In this document: piece by piece, positions 8,892 to 17,181 of the stretch | How positions within the stretch are numbered: position 1 is the stretch's first letter | Layout: every line of letters begins with the position of its first letter | From: Devosia litorisediminis | GTDB lineage: Bacteria > Pseudomonadota > Alphaproteobacteria > Rhizobiales > Devosiaceae | DNA: 64,000 nt | Assembly (NCBI RefSeq): GCF_018334155.1 | Contig: NZ_JAGXTP010000002.1 | Coordinates: forward strand, 62,001 to 126,000 | Reading direction: 5' to 3' | The notes under the pieces: generated by a model | Seen by the model: only the letters and a program-made list of their open reading frames with translations | Database searches by the model: none | What the model was told of the DNA's origin: nothing | Made by a program: the position numbers and the translations under genes

Positions 8892-9395
8892 ATGTCCACC
8901 AAGACTGATCATAGGGTCCGCACTGGACTGTTATGGCTCAAGCGGGGCGCCGACACCGTCGGCGTCCTGCTGTTTCTCACCGCATTCACGGGCTTCATCG
9001 TCCAGATATTCTTCCGCTATGTGCTTAACCAGCCGTTGGCGTGGACGGAAGAGGCGACGATGATTGCCTTTATCTGGACCGTATTCTGGGCAGCTGCCTT
9101 CATGGTGCCGGTGCGCGAACACGTCACCTTCGACGTCGTCTATGACATCGCGCCAGAGCATGTCCGGCGCTTCTTCTCCATCTGCACCATGGCGCTGGTG
9201 GTCGTCGCCTTTCTTATTCTCGTGCCGTACACGCTGGACTATCTGCAGTTTCTGATGCGCAAGAAGTCAGACGTTCTGCGCATCCCCAAGACGTGGATCT
9301 ACGGCTGCTACCTGCTGTTCATTGTCGCCTTTGCCACCCAGGGCGCCTTCCGTATCTACAATCTGCTGCGACCAAATTGGCGCGACCAAATCTGA
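8892..9395 (+). CDS. dctQ: TRAP transporter small permease subunit
   Basis: 167 residues with four hydrophobic segments (about 19-40, 55-76, 97-117, 137-158) and the family signature RYVLNQPLAWTEEATMIAFIWTVFWAAAF with the QPLAWTEE loop. DctQ is the small membrane subunit that joins the large DctM channel to the binding protein. It lies 8 bases after dctP and 13 bases before dctM, clearly in the same transcript. Confidence 0.92.
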   Translation: MSTKTDHRVRTGLLWLKRGADTVGVLLFLTAFTGFIVQIFFRYVLNQPLAWTEEATMIAFIWTVFWAAAFMVPVREHVTFDVVYDIAPEHVRRFFSICTMALVVVAFLILVPYTLDYLQFLMRKKSDVLRIPKTWIYGCYLLFIVAFATQGAFRIYNLLRPNWRDQI

Positions 9396-9408
9396 CTGGG
9401 AGTTCTTC

Positions 9409-10710
9409 ATGCTAGTTGGTCTCGCTCTGCCGATCATGCTGGTTCTGCTCATTGCCGCCACCGTGGCCGGCATGCCCATGGGCATCGCCATGATCGTCTC
9501 ATCCATCTTCTATCTGCTCATGGCAGGTCGTGATGTGGGGCTGGCAGCTGAGCAGGTACTCAACGGCGTCTTTGGCAATTTTGTCGCTCTGGCCGTGCCC
9601 CTGTTCATCTTTGCCGCCAACGTCATGAACGCCGGTCAGATATCCGATCGCCTGCTCAAATTTGCGCTGGCCATGGTCGGGCGCCTCCCCGGCGGTCTGG
9701 CCCAGGTCAATATCCTGACCAGTCTGATCTTTTCGGGCATGAGCGGCAGCGCCGTGTCCGATGTGGCCGGTGTCGGCAAGGTGCTGACCAATATGATGAT
9801 CAAGGACAACCGCTATCCGCGTGGTTTCGCCGGTGCGATCACCGCCACCTCCTCGGTGGTGGGCCCGATCTTTCCGCCTTCGATCCCCATGGTATTCTAT
9901 GCGCTGATATCGTCGACCTCGGTGGGTGCACTGTTCCTTGGCGGCGTCGTGCCCGCACTGATGATTGTCGTGGTACTGGCGATTGTCGTCGGCGTTCTGG
10001 CCAAGCTGCGTGGTTTTCCGGTCGAAGAAGCCATCCCCTTCCGCGCCTTCCCAGCCATCATCCTGAGTGCCATCCCGCCCCTGATGATGCCCGTTATCCT
10101 GCTCGGTGGTATTTACACCGGCGCCTTCACACCAACCGAAGCCGCTGCCGTATCAGCGTTCTATGCATTGCTGCTGGCGGTGTTTGCCTATCGCAGTCTG
10201 GGGCTGAAAGAGTTCTGGGACGTCGTGGTGTCCACTGTCAGAACCACTGCTGTCGTCACGCTGGTTCTGTGTGGCGCCTTCATCTTCAACTACGTCGTTA
10301 CCGTTGAACGCATTCCGATGGGCGTCTTCGCCTTCTTCGATCAGTTCGAGCTGAATGCGGCGATGTTCTTCCTGATGATCAACATCCTCTATCTGGTGTT
10401 GGGGTGCTTTCTGGATGTGTCGACCATCATGCTGGTCATCACCCCGCTGTTCATTCCGACAGCGGCGGCGCTCGGGATCGACTTGCACCATTTTGGTATT
10501 GTCGTGGTGTTCAACATGATGATCGGGCTGATCACCCCGCCCTACGGGATATTGCTGTTCATCATCAAGGCGCTCAACGGTATTCCACTGGGTGAGATGA
10601 TCCGCGAGATCTGGCTGTTCGTTGGGGTGCTGATCGCTCTGTTGATGGTGATCACCTATTTCCCCGATCTCTCCCTCTGGCTGCCGCGTTTTGCCGGGCT
10701 GCTGGGCTAA
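9409..10710 (+). CDS. dctM: TRAP transporter large permease subunit
   Basis: 433 residues and about a dozen membrane segments, the transport channel of the TRAP system. The family landmarks SGMSGSAVSDVAGVGKV, ATSSVVGPIFPPSIPMV and the C-terminal MIGLITPPYGILLF are present. ATG at 9409 is chosen because the reading frame upstream overlaps the end of dctQ. Length and motifs are normal. The stop at 10710 overlaps by four bases the end of the convergent sigma-factor gene, leaving no room for a terminator between the two operons. Confidence 0.93.
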   Translation: MLVGLALPIMLVLLIAATVAGMPMGIAMIVSSIFYLLMAGRDVGLAAEQVLNGVFGNFVALAVPLFIFAANVMNAGQISDRLLKFALAMVGRLPGGLAQVNILTSLIFSGMSGSAVSDVAGVGKVLTNMMIKDNRYPRGFAGAITATSSVVGPIFPPSIPMVFYALISSTSVGALFLGGVVPALMIVVVLAIVVGVLAKLRGFPVEEAIPFRAFPAIILSAIPPLMMPVILLGGIYTGAFTPTEAAAVSAFYALLLAVFAYRSLGLKEFWDVVVSTVRTTAVVTLVLCGAFIFNYVVTVERIPMGVFAFFDQFELNAAMFFLMINILYLVLGCFLDVSTIMLVITPLFIPTAAALGIDLHHFGIVVVFNMMIGLITPPYGILLFIIKALNGIPLGEMIREIWLFVGVLIALLMVITYFPDLSLWLPRFAGLLG

Positions 10711-11951
10711 CCGCCCAGCCGTCGCGCCAACGTCGCTCTGACCGCGTCGCTCGGCGCCAATTCCAGCGCCTGCGCGCGGTAATGCGTGGCCTGATCGACA
10801 TGCCTGCAGCCAGCGTGCAGGTCCGCCAGCACGGCGGCCCACATATAACTGCCGACCAGCCAGGCCGGCGGCTCAAACCCTTCAAGCACCCCGAGACCTT
10901 CGGCCGGTCCGCGCCACTCGCCGACCGCCACGGCCCGGTTCAGCCGGTGCAGTGCCGAAGGCGCCATCTGTTCGAGCAAGCCATAGCACTCTGCCACCCG
11001 CTCCCAACGCGTTTCGGCAAATGAAGGCGCCAGGCAATGCTCTGCCGCAACGCCAGCCTCGGCATGGTAGCGGGAGAAGTGCGAGCCCTGAGCGGCCTTG
11101 GCGAGCCATTCCAGACCAATGCCGATCTGGTGCTGATCCCAAAGCGCGCGATCCTGCTCCTCAAGCAGCAGCAAGCCGCCTGCTGCATCCTCACGCGCGA
11201 TCATGCGCGCAGCATGCAGGTGCATCAGCGCCAGCAAAGCAAAGGTTTCAGGCTGCTGACCCGCCGGGTGCGCGACGAGCAGGCTCGCGAGCCGAATAGC
11301 CTCGGCGCACAACTCTTTGCGGATAGCGCGTTCAGCGTGCGACGACAGATAGCCCTCGGTAAATATCAGATAGATGATCGCGTGCACGGCTGGTAATCGC
11401 GTTTCGTAGTCGTTTGCCGCTACGCTGGCAGTGCTGAACCCGGCTTGCTTTAGTCGCCCACGGGCGCGTGTCAGCCGCTTGTATGCAGTGGCTTCAGTGA
11501 TGAAGAGACGCGCTGCGATTTCGCCAATGTCGAACCCGCACAGCACCTTCAGCGCCAGCACCAATTGCGCCTCGGTTGCGATGGCGTCGTCGCAGCAGGC
11601 AAACAGCATCCTCAGCAGGTCGTCCTGCACCTCGTTGGCCATCAAGACATCCGGTCTCTCGGCCTCCGGAACGTCGAATTCATGTGGGAAAGCGGCCAGC
11701 AGGCGCCCTCTGCCGGCTTTCTGGCGAAACTCGCTGAGCAATTGATTGCGCGCGACGCTGAACAGCCAGGCCGATGGATTGTCGGGCAATCCACCGGCCA
11801 TCCAGCTGCTGAGCGCCTTGCTCAGCGCCAATTGGACCGCATCCTCGATCGTCTCGATATGCTGGGCGCCAAAACGGCGGACGAGGACGGCCACCACACG
11901 CCCATATTCATGCCGGAAGAAATGCTCAACCAGCCCGGACGTTTGACTCAA
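10707..11951 (-). CDS. ECF RNA polymerase sigma factor with long C-terminal extension (ECF42/SigJ-like, DUF6596)
   Basis: 414 residues, more than double a minimal ECF sigma. Regions 2 and 4 occupy about residues 10-170 (sigma-2: YGRVVAVLVRRFG...IEDAVQLALSKAL; sigma-4: LCGFDIGEIAARLFITEATAYKRLTRARGRL). The remainder is an alpha-helical, TPR-like extension that starts at RLPAVHAIIYLIFTEGY. Start codon TTG at 11951 overlaps the TGA of the upstream DGPF gene, so expression is coupled. No anti-sigma gene is present. In this ECF group the C-terminal extension and a DGPF/YCII partner are the known hallmarks, consistent with what is seen here. Target promoters are unknown. Confidence 0.88.
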   Translation of the reverse strand: MSQTSGLVEHFFRHEYGRVVAVLVRRFGAQHIETIEDAVQLALSKALSSWMAGGLPDNPSAWLFSVARNQLLSEFRQKAGRGRLLAAFPHEFDVPEAERPDVLMANEVQDDLLRMLFACCDDAIATEAQLVLALKVLCGFDIGEIAARLFITEATAYKRLTRARGRLKQAGFSTASVAANDYETRLPAVHAIIYLIFTEGYLSSHAERAIRKELCAEAIRLASLLVAHPAGQQPETFALLALMHLHAARMIAREDAAGGLLLLEEQDRALWDQHQIGIGLEWLAKAAQGSHFSRYHAEAGVAAEHCLAPSFAETRWERVAECYGLLEQMAPSALHRLNRAVAVGEWRGPAEGLGVLEGFEPPAWLVGSYMWAAVLADLHAGCRHVDQATHYRAQALELAPSDAVRATLARRLGG

Positions 11952-12295
11952 GGCGTCTTGATTTCCCGAATCTCGACGCTGGCACCGGGCGCTACAACGC
12001 CGGGCATTTCACGCACCATCGCCTCAGCCGCTTCCAAGCTGTCCGCTGAGAGCACCATGTAGCCGCCGATGACTTCCTTGGCCTCAATGAACGGGCCGTC
12101 GCTATGGCCTTGTGGGGTCACCACCCTGCCGCCGCCCAGTGGCGCGCCCATATCCACGATGCTGTCGCTGAACTTGTCTTTCCAGGCGTTGAACTTGGCG
12201 TACATCTCTTCCATCTGGGCTGGCGATGGTTTGGGGCCCTGCGCGGCCTGACCGGGCTCGCTGCGACGGATGAAGAGAAAGTTCTGTTGAGCCAT
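11948..12295 (-). CDS. YCII/DGPF-domain protein, partner of the ECF sigma factor
   Basis: 115 residues of the YciI-related ferredoxin-like fold, with the conserved tail DGPFIEAKEVIGGYMVLSAD that names the DGPF family. Earlier in-frame codons are discarded because the ATG at 12295 follows a clear GAAGGA ribosome site. Its stop overlaps the start of the sigma gene. DGPF proteins are regularly encoded with ECF42-type sigma factors; their biochemical role is not established, and no catalytic assignment is made here. Confidence 0.85.
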   Translation of the reverse strand: MAQQNFLFIRRSEPGQAAQGPKPSPAQMEEMYAKFNAWKDKFSDSIVDMGAPLGGGRVVTPQGHSDGPFIEAKEVIGGYMVLSADSLEAAEAMVREMPGVVAPGASVEIREIKTP

Positions 12296-12493
12296 TATTT
12301 TGTCCTTCCGTTGACGGCGTCGACTTGGTGCCGACACAGCAATGACGCCTCGGCGCGCCATTTTTGGACCCATGGTGCAGATTTCTTTTTGCGCCAGAAT
12401 TTGGGTGTGCATCCAGCCTCGCACATGATGGCCGGCAGGCACAGCTTCGCGCACTCAAATAGACTGCCACTTCGCTGGGGCGACGATGTCAGC

Positions 12494-13564
12494 TCACCGG
12501 TTGCGCTCGCTTCGCCACTGCGGCTGCGGTTCGCCCAGTGTTTGTAGGTGCGACGCATCGGCGCCCTCGATGCGCCGCAACAGGAGGCGGGTAAGCTCCC
12601 CACCCGCAGCAAAGACATCTTCACGAATGCTGTCCAGCGCTGGAAACAGTGTCGGCAGGATGCCCGAGGTCTGTTTGTAGATCAGCTCAATGTCCTTGCC
12701 GAGTTGCAATCCGGCTTCCTGCAAGCCACTTGCCAACGCGATGGTGCGCATTTCGCTGTCGCACAGGATACCGTCTGGACGGCCGGCTTCCTGCGCCAGC
12801 TCAAACGCCATGCGGCGCATTTCTGCGGGCGGCATCCCCTGCGTCCCCTTCATCACCCGCGCGCCAATCCCGGCACTGGCGGTGGCGCGCTCAAAGGCCC
12901 CCATCAGGTTGTGGTGGTTGGTGGTGCTGTCATCGCCGACCACCAGCATGACGTGATGGCAGCCCTTGCTCGCCAAACGCTCAACAGCAGTGGCGACAAA
13001 AGCCTCTGCATGAAAGTCATGAAACGGATGCGGCGTATCAAAACCGGTGCGTCCATGCGTGACGAAAGGGAAACCGGCATCGATCATCAATTGCACACGC
13101 GGGTCACGAGGCCTGGTGTGGGTGATGATCACGCCATCCGCGGTGCGGTTCTCCAGCACATAGCTGACAGTGTCGACAGCGTCGCCACGTTCAAACTCGG
13201 GAATGACAGTGAGATGGTAGCGCGTACCCTTGATGGCCTGACCAATGCCCTGAATCATTTGACGCGCGAAGTCGATGGAATCCTCGGCACCATCCAGCAC
13301 CAGCGCAATCACATTGGTCTTGCCGGTTCGCAGGCGCACCCCGGCGCGATCAGGAACATAGCCCAATTGCTCTGCAGCAGCGGCGACCTTGGCACGCGTC
13401 TCGGGTTTAAGCGTGGTGCCACCGCGCAGCGAGAGCGAAACTGTCGAGAGGCTCAGCCCGGTCAGTTCCGCAATGGTGCGCAAGGTGACGCGACCGCCTG
13501 CTAATGGTTTCTGCGAACTCACCTGTGCCTGCGCCCCGCTACTCCAGATTTCCCTGTTTTGCAT
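12494..13564 (-). CDS. LacI-family transcriptional regulator
   Basis: 356 residues from the ATG at 13564, which follows AAGGGG. The N-terminal helix-turn-helix (TLRTIAELTGLSLSTVSLSLRG) and hinge region (AAEQLGYVPDRAGVRLRTGKTNVIALVL) are followed by a periplasmic-binding-protein-like effector domain. The gene is divergent from the 1068-residue alpha-mannosidase, and the spacer contains a perfect palindrome ATTTGCAACGTTGCAAAT, the form of a LacI/GalR operator. It therefore probably controls that mannosidase in response to a sugar. It is a paralogue of the LacI protein at 21438, sharing the TLKTIA/TLRTIA HTH start and the GRTNVIALVL-type linker. Confidence 0.9.
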   Translation of the reverse strand: MQNREIWSSGAQAQVSSQKPLAGGRVTLRTIAELTGLSLSTVSLSLRGGTTLKPETRAKVAAAAEQLGYVPDRAGVRLRTGKTNVIALVLDGAEDSIDFARQMIQGIGQAIKGTRYHLTVIPEFERGDAVDTVSYVLENRTADGVIITHTRPRDPRVQLMIDAGFPFVTHGRTGFDTPHPFHDFHAEAFVATAVERLASKGCHHVMLVVGDDSTTNHHNLMGAFERATASAGIGARVMKGTQGMPPAEMRRMAFELAQEAGRPDGILCDSEMRTIALASGLQEAGLQLGKDIELIYKQTSGILPTLFPALDSIREDVFAAGGELTRLLLRRIEGADASHLQTLGEPQPQWRSERNR

Positions 13565-13614
13565 GCCCGGAGCCCCTTGCCAACAGCGCCCGCCCAGCGG
13601 CAAGCCTCAATGGC

Positions 13615-13632
13615 ATTTGCAACGTTGCAAAT
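13615..13632. promoter_or_regulatory. Perfect LacI/GalR-type operator palindrome
   Basis: ATTTGCAACGTTGCAAAT is an 18-bp perfect palindrome with the central CG step usual for LacI-family operators. It lies 51 bases upstream of the lacI start (minus strand) and 65 bases upstream of the mannosidase start (plus strand), so it can serve both promoters. Binding by the adjacent LacI protein is inferred. Confidence 0.75.
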
Positions 13633-13696
13633 ACTGTGCATACCTGTGCGAAAATCGACCCTTGTGCAACACGTGAAGCCGACATCCGGAGCCGAA

Positions 13697-16600
13697 ATGC
13701 CCTATTCAAATCCTCTCGCGTCAAAACTCGCCCTGCGCGATGATGATATCAAGCGCGAAGGTAAGCTGGAGCGGCTATGTGCTGACCTCGCCAGCAAGAT
13801 ACTGACCCCGATAGCTGATGCCCGGTTCCAGTGGCATGTGCAGCGGGATGATGTCAGCGCCGACGCCGCACTGGCTGATGACTGGCGCAATTGGGAGCAG
13901 TTTGGCAGCCATTCAGTATGGGCCAAAAAGCAGGGACACACTTGGTTTGCTGCCGAGGTGGAAGTGCCCGAAGCCGCGATCGGCGAGACACTCGTGCTCA
14001 AATTTACCAGCCAGTGGCAGGACCGTCCCGGTACGACAGATCCGCAATGTCTGGCCTATATTGATGGCAGGATTTCACAGGCACTTGATGGCAACCACAC
14101 CGAACTGGTGATTGCACGCAATGCCCAGCGCGGGCAGACGCACACGCTGCTGGTCAACGCCTTCACCTTTTTCGATCGGCCACTGGTCGGTTTCAAGGTA
14201 GATTTCTTCGTGCGCAATGCGCGCGCCGAAAAGCTCTATTTCGACCTGCAGACCCCCTTTGAGGTCGCCATCCGCCTGCACCAGCAGGACGCACGCCGGC
14301 ATGCCATTCTGGACATTGTCGAACGCGCCCTGTTCGCTCTGGATCGCCGTGACGGTCACACCGATGCCTTCGTCGCCTCGCTGGATGAGGCTGAAAGGAT
14401 CGCGGCCGAAGTCTACGATCTCGTTGATACCGAGAACCAGCCGCAAATTACTGCAGTCGGTTCCACCCATCTTGACGTCGGCTGGCTCTGGCGCGTCGCG
14501 CACACGCGCGACAAGACGGCGCGTTCCTTCGCCACGGTTCTCAACCTGATGGAGGAGTATCCCGAGTTCACCTTCATGTATAACCAGTCGGTGCTGTTCG
14601 ATTTCCTCAGACAGGATTATCCCGAGCTTTGGACGCGGCTGTTGGAGCGCGTCAAGGCGGGTCAGTTCGAGATAGAAGGGGCAATGTGGGTGGAGCCTGA
14701 CGTCAACATCATCTCCGGGGAGTCTTTGGTTCGCCAGATCATGCGCGGGCGTCGCTTTCACCGCGAGAATTTCGGCGTAGATCCCCAGACTGTCTGGCTG
14801 CCGGACACATTTGGCTATTCGGCCAACCTGCCGCAGATCATGGACAAGTCGGGCCTGAAGTACTTTGTTACCTCCAAGCTGAGCTGGAACGACACCGATC
14901 GTTTCCCCTATGACAGTTTTCATTGGCGCGGCATTGACGGCACCGTCACCAAGGCCCAGCTGATCACGGCCCAGCGCTATGAGAGCGAAGAGATTTTCAC
15001 CACCTATAACGGCGATCTGTCGGTGTCTGAAACCATGGGGGCCTGGAAGCGCTACGAGCCCAAGGCAGCCCACGACCAGGTGGTGATGAGCTATGGTTAT
15101 GGCGATGGTGGCGGTGGGCCGACCCGTGCCATGATCGAGCGCGGTATTCGCCTTGAACGCGGCATTCCCGGCGCGCCCAAGGTCAAGCTTGAAGGTATTG
15201 TGCCATTCCTCGACCGGCTCGGCGCCGCAATGGATGCGCCCGCTGCAAAATTCCCCACCTGGAATGGCGAACTCTACCTGCAATATCACCGCGGCACGCT
15301 GACCTCGGTGGCCAAGAACAAGGCCAACAATCGCAATGCCGAGCGGATGCTGCGCGAGCTTGAGTTCCTCGGGGCCATGGCGCTGACGCAGGCTGGTGCG
15401 GACTATCCGGCTCAGGCGCTGGCCGAATTTTGGGAGCTTGTGCTGATCAACCAGTTCCACGACATCCTGCCGGGTACCTCCATCGCCGAAGTCTATGTCG
15501 ATAGTGATGCGGAATATGGCCGCATCTTTTCCAACCTGGCCGCGCAGAACGGTCCTTGGCACGCCGCTGCACAGGCATTCGCCAAGCCGGGTGCAGATCA
15601 GTTGCGGCTGCTCAATTTCACCAGCCAGACCCGTGCTGAATTTGTCCAAATCGGCGGCGGGGCCGAACTGGAAGGTCAGGCGCTGGCGACTGCGGAAGGT
15701 GTGCGTCTGCTACAAAAGATTGTCCGTGCTGACGGCAGCGCCGCTTTTGGTACTAATCTGGGCAATATCGGCCCGCTCGGCTGGACCGGTGGCCAGATCG
15801 TTACCGGCACGGCGACTGAACACTCGCCGCTTTCGGTGTCGACCACCCATCTCGAAAACGACCAGCTTCGGATCACCTTCGATGCTTTGGGCGAAATTAC
15901 CTCCATATTCGACAAGTCGCGGCAACGCGAGACCCTGGCCGCAGGCGAACGCGCCAACCGGCTTATCGCCTATGAAGACAAGCCGATGAACTACGACGCC
16001 TGGGACATCGACGCATATTTTGAAGAGCAATGCTGGCCCTTGGCCGATGCTGACGCAGACATATCTGTCGTTGAGACCGGCCCGCATCGCGCTGCTATCC
16101 GCATTGCGCGCCGCTATCAAAAATCGGACATCGTGCAGGTCATCTCACTGGCGTCGGGTGCGCGGCAGGTCGAGTTTGACACCTTCATCAACTGGCAGGA
16201 ACGCCAGACCGTGATCAAGGCGCAGTTCCCCTTTGACCTGAATACCTCCGAAATTCGCTCCGAGATCCAGTTCGGCCACGTCAAACGGCCTACCCATCGC
16301 AATACCAGCTGGGACAAGGCGCGCTACGAGGCATCGATGCATCGTTGGGTCGACCTCAGTGAAACCGATTTCGGCGTCGCGCTGATCAATGACTGCAAAT
16401 ATGGCTATGACTGCCTCGAGCAGTCGATCCGGCTGACGCTGGTGCGGGGCTCGGTCTACCCCGACCCCCACGCAGATTTGGGCGAGCATCGCTTGCGCTA
16501 CGCCATGATGGTTCATGACGGGGTCAGTGATCTCGAACAGGTTCACCGCGCCGCCGAACGCTTCAACAACCCGATTGCTGTCATCGGCTCGCGTAGCTGC

Positions 16601-16903
16601 GCCGCAGAACCGGCAGGTGAATTCGCCAGCTTCAGCTTTGCCAGTGTCGACTGCGCCAATGTCACTCTGGAAACTCTCAAGAAGGCCGAGCACTCCAACG
16701 ATCTGGTTCTGCGTCTGTTTGAACACGCCAATATCCGCGCTGACGCCACCATCAGCTTTGGTCTGCCGGTCAAGTCTGTTCGCATAGTCAACCTGATGGA
16801 GGAGGGGGCAAGCGAGCCGCTGCCGCTGACCGCCAATAGCGTCACGCTCAAGTTGCGCCCATTTGAGATTGCGACCCTGTTGATTGAGCCGCAGGAGACC
16901 TAA
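13697..16903 (+). CDS. Glycoside hydrolase family 38 alpha-mannosidase (long form)
   Basis: 1068 residues. An N-terminal beta domain of about 260 residues precedes the GH38 catalytic domain. Visible are AVGSTHLDVGWLWRV (zinc His and Asp), WLPDTFGYSANLPQIM (nucleophile Asp and metal ligand) and NQFHDILPGTSIAEVY (zinc His), then long beta-sandwich domains to the end. This layout matches the Ams1-like, cobalt- or zinc-dependent cytosolic alpha-mannosidases. ATG at 13697 is chosen because a GGAG-containing site precedes it and the upstream extension would run through the operator. No signal peptide is seen. Divergent from a LacI regulator. Together with the short GH38 at 0.9 kb the strain has two different routes for mannose release within 16 kb. 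Confidence 0.92.
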   Translation: MPYSNPLASKLALRDDDIKREGKLERLCADLASKILTPIADARFQWHVQRDDVSADAALADDWRNWEQFGSHSVWAKKQGHTWFAAEVEVPEAAIGETLVLKFTSQWQDRPGTTDPQCLAYIDGRISQALDGNHTELVIARNAQRGQTHTLLVNAFTFFDRPLVGFKVDFFVRNARAEKLYFDLQTPFEVAIRLHQQDARRHAILDIVERALFALDRRDGHTDAFVASLDEAERIAAEVYDLVDTENQPQITAVGSTHLDVGWLWRVAHTRDKTARSFATVLNLMEEYPEFTFMYNQSVLFDFLRQDYPELWTRLLERVKAGQFEIEGAMWVEPDVNIISGESLVRQIMRGRRFHRENFGVDPQTVWLPDTFGYSANLPQIMDKSGLKYFVTSKLSWNDTDRFPYDSFHWRGIDGTVTKAQLITAQRYESEEIFTTYNGDLSVSETMGAWKRYEPKAAHDQVVMSYGYGDGGGGPTRAMIERGIRLERGIPGAPKVKLEGIVPFLDRLGAAMDAPAAKFPTWNGELYLQYHRGTLTSVAKNKANNRNAERMLRELEFLGAMALTQAGADYPAQALAEFWELVLINQFHDILPGTSIAEVYVDSDAEYGRIFSNLAAQNGPWHAAAQAFAKPGADQLRLLNFTSQTRAEFVQIGGGAELEGQALATAEGVRLLQKIVRADGSAAFGTNLGNIGPLGWTGGQIVTGTATEHSPLSVSTTHLENDQLRITFDALGEITSIFDKSRQRETLAAGERANRLIAYEDKPMNYDAWDIDAYFEEQCWPLADADADISVVETGPHRAAIRIARRYQKSDIVQVISLASGARQVEFDTFINWQERQTVIKAQFPFDLNTSEIRSEIQFGHVKRPTHRNTSWDKARYEASMHRWVDLSETDFGVALINDCKYGYDCLEQSIRLTLVRGSVYPDPHADLGEHRLRYAMMVHDGVSDLEQVHRAAERFNNPIAVIGSRSCAAEPAGEFASFSFASVDCANVTLETLKKAEHSNDLVLRLFEHANIRADATISFGLPVKSVRIVNLMEEGASEPLPLTANSVTLKLRPFEIATLLIEPQET

Positions 16904-17181
16904 ATCACCTCAACTCACCAGGGGCTGACGCCAATGCTGCATGACCTCAATTGGCAAATCTCCCAATAGACACAATGCCTTGTTTCTTGGTCCTTGGTGA
17001 TAGAGCTTGGCGTGGCGGGCGTTGCTTGCCATGATGGCTCATAAGGGTTTTTCGAATCATCACGCGGCTGGGGTCTCCCTCCCAACGGGACAGCCTGCTC
17101 ATGCGCCCACCCTTGGGCCGCGGCGATCATCTCGCCAAGCAGGCAGTTTTTGATACAGCGGCGTGCCGGCAAGGTTTAGCA
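16904..17181. other. Intergenic spacer, no gene seen
   Basis: The 278 bases between the mannosidase and the ROK regulator contain no supported coding sequence, no clear terminator with a T-run, and no strong palindrome. It presumably carries the ROK promoter. Confidence 0.5.

Noticed and set aside
14075..15649. Minus-strand open frame of 524 codons
   Set aside because: Antisense of the catalytic core of the long GH38 enzyme, whose zinc and nucleophile motifs are intact on the other strand.
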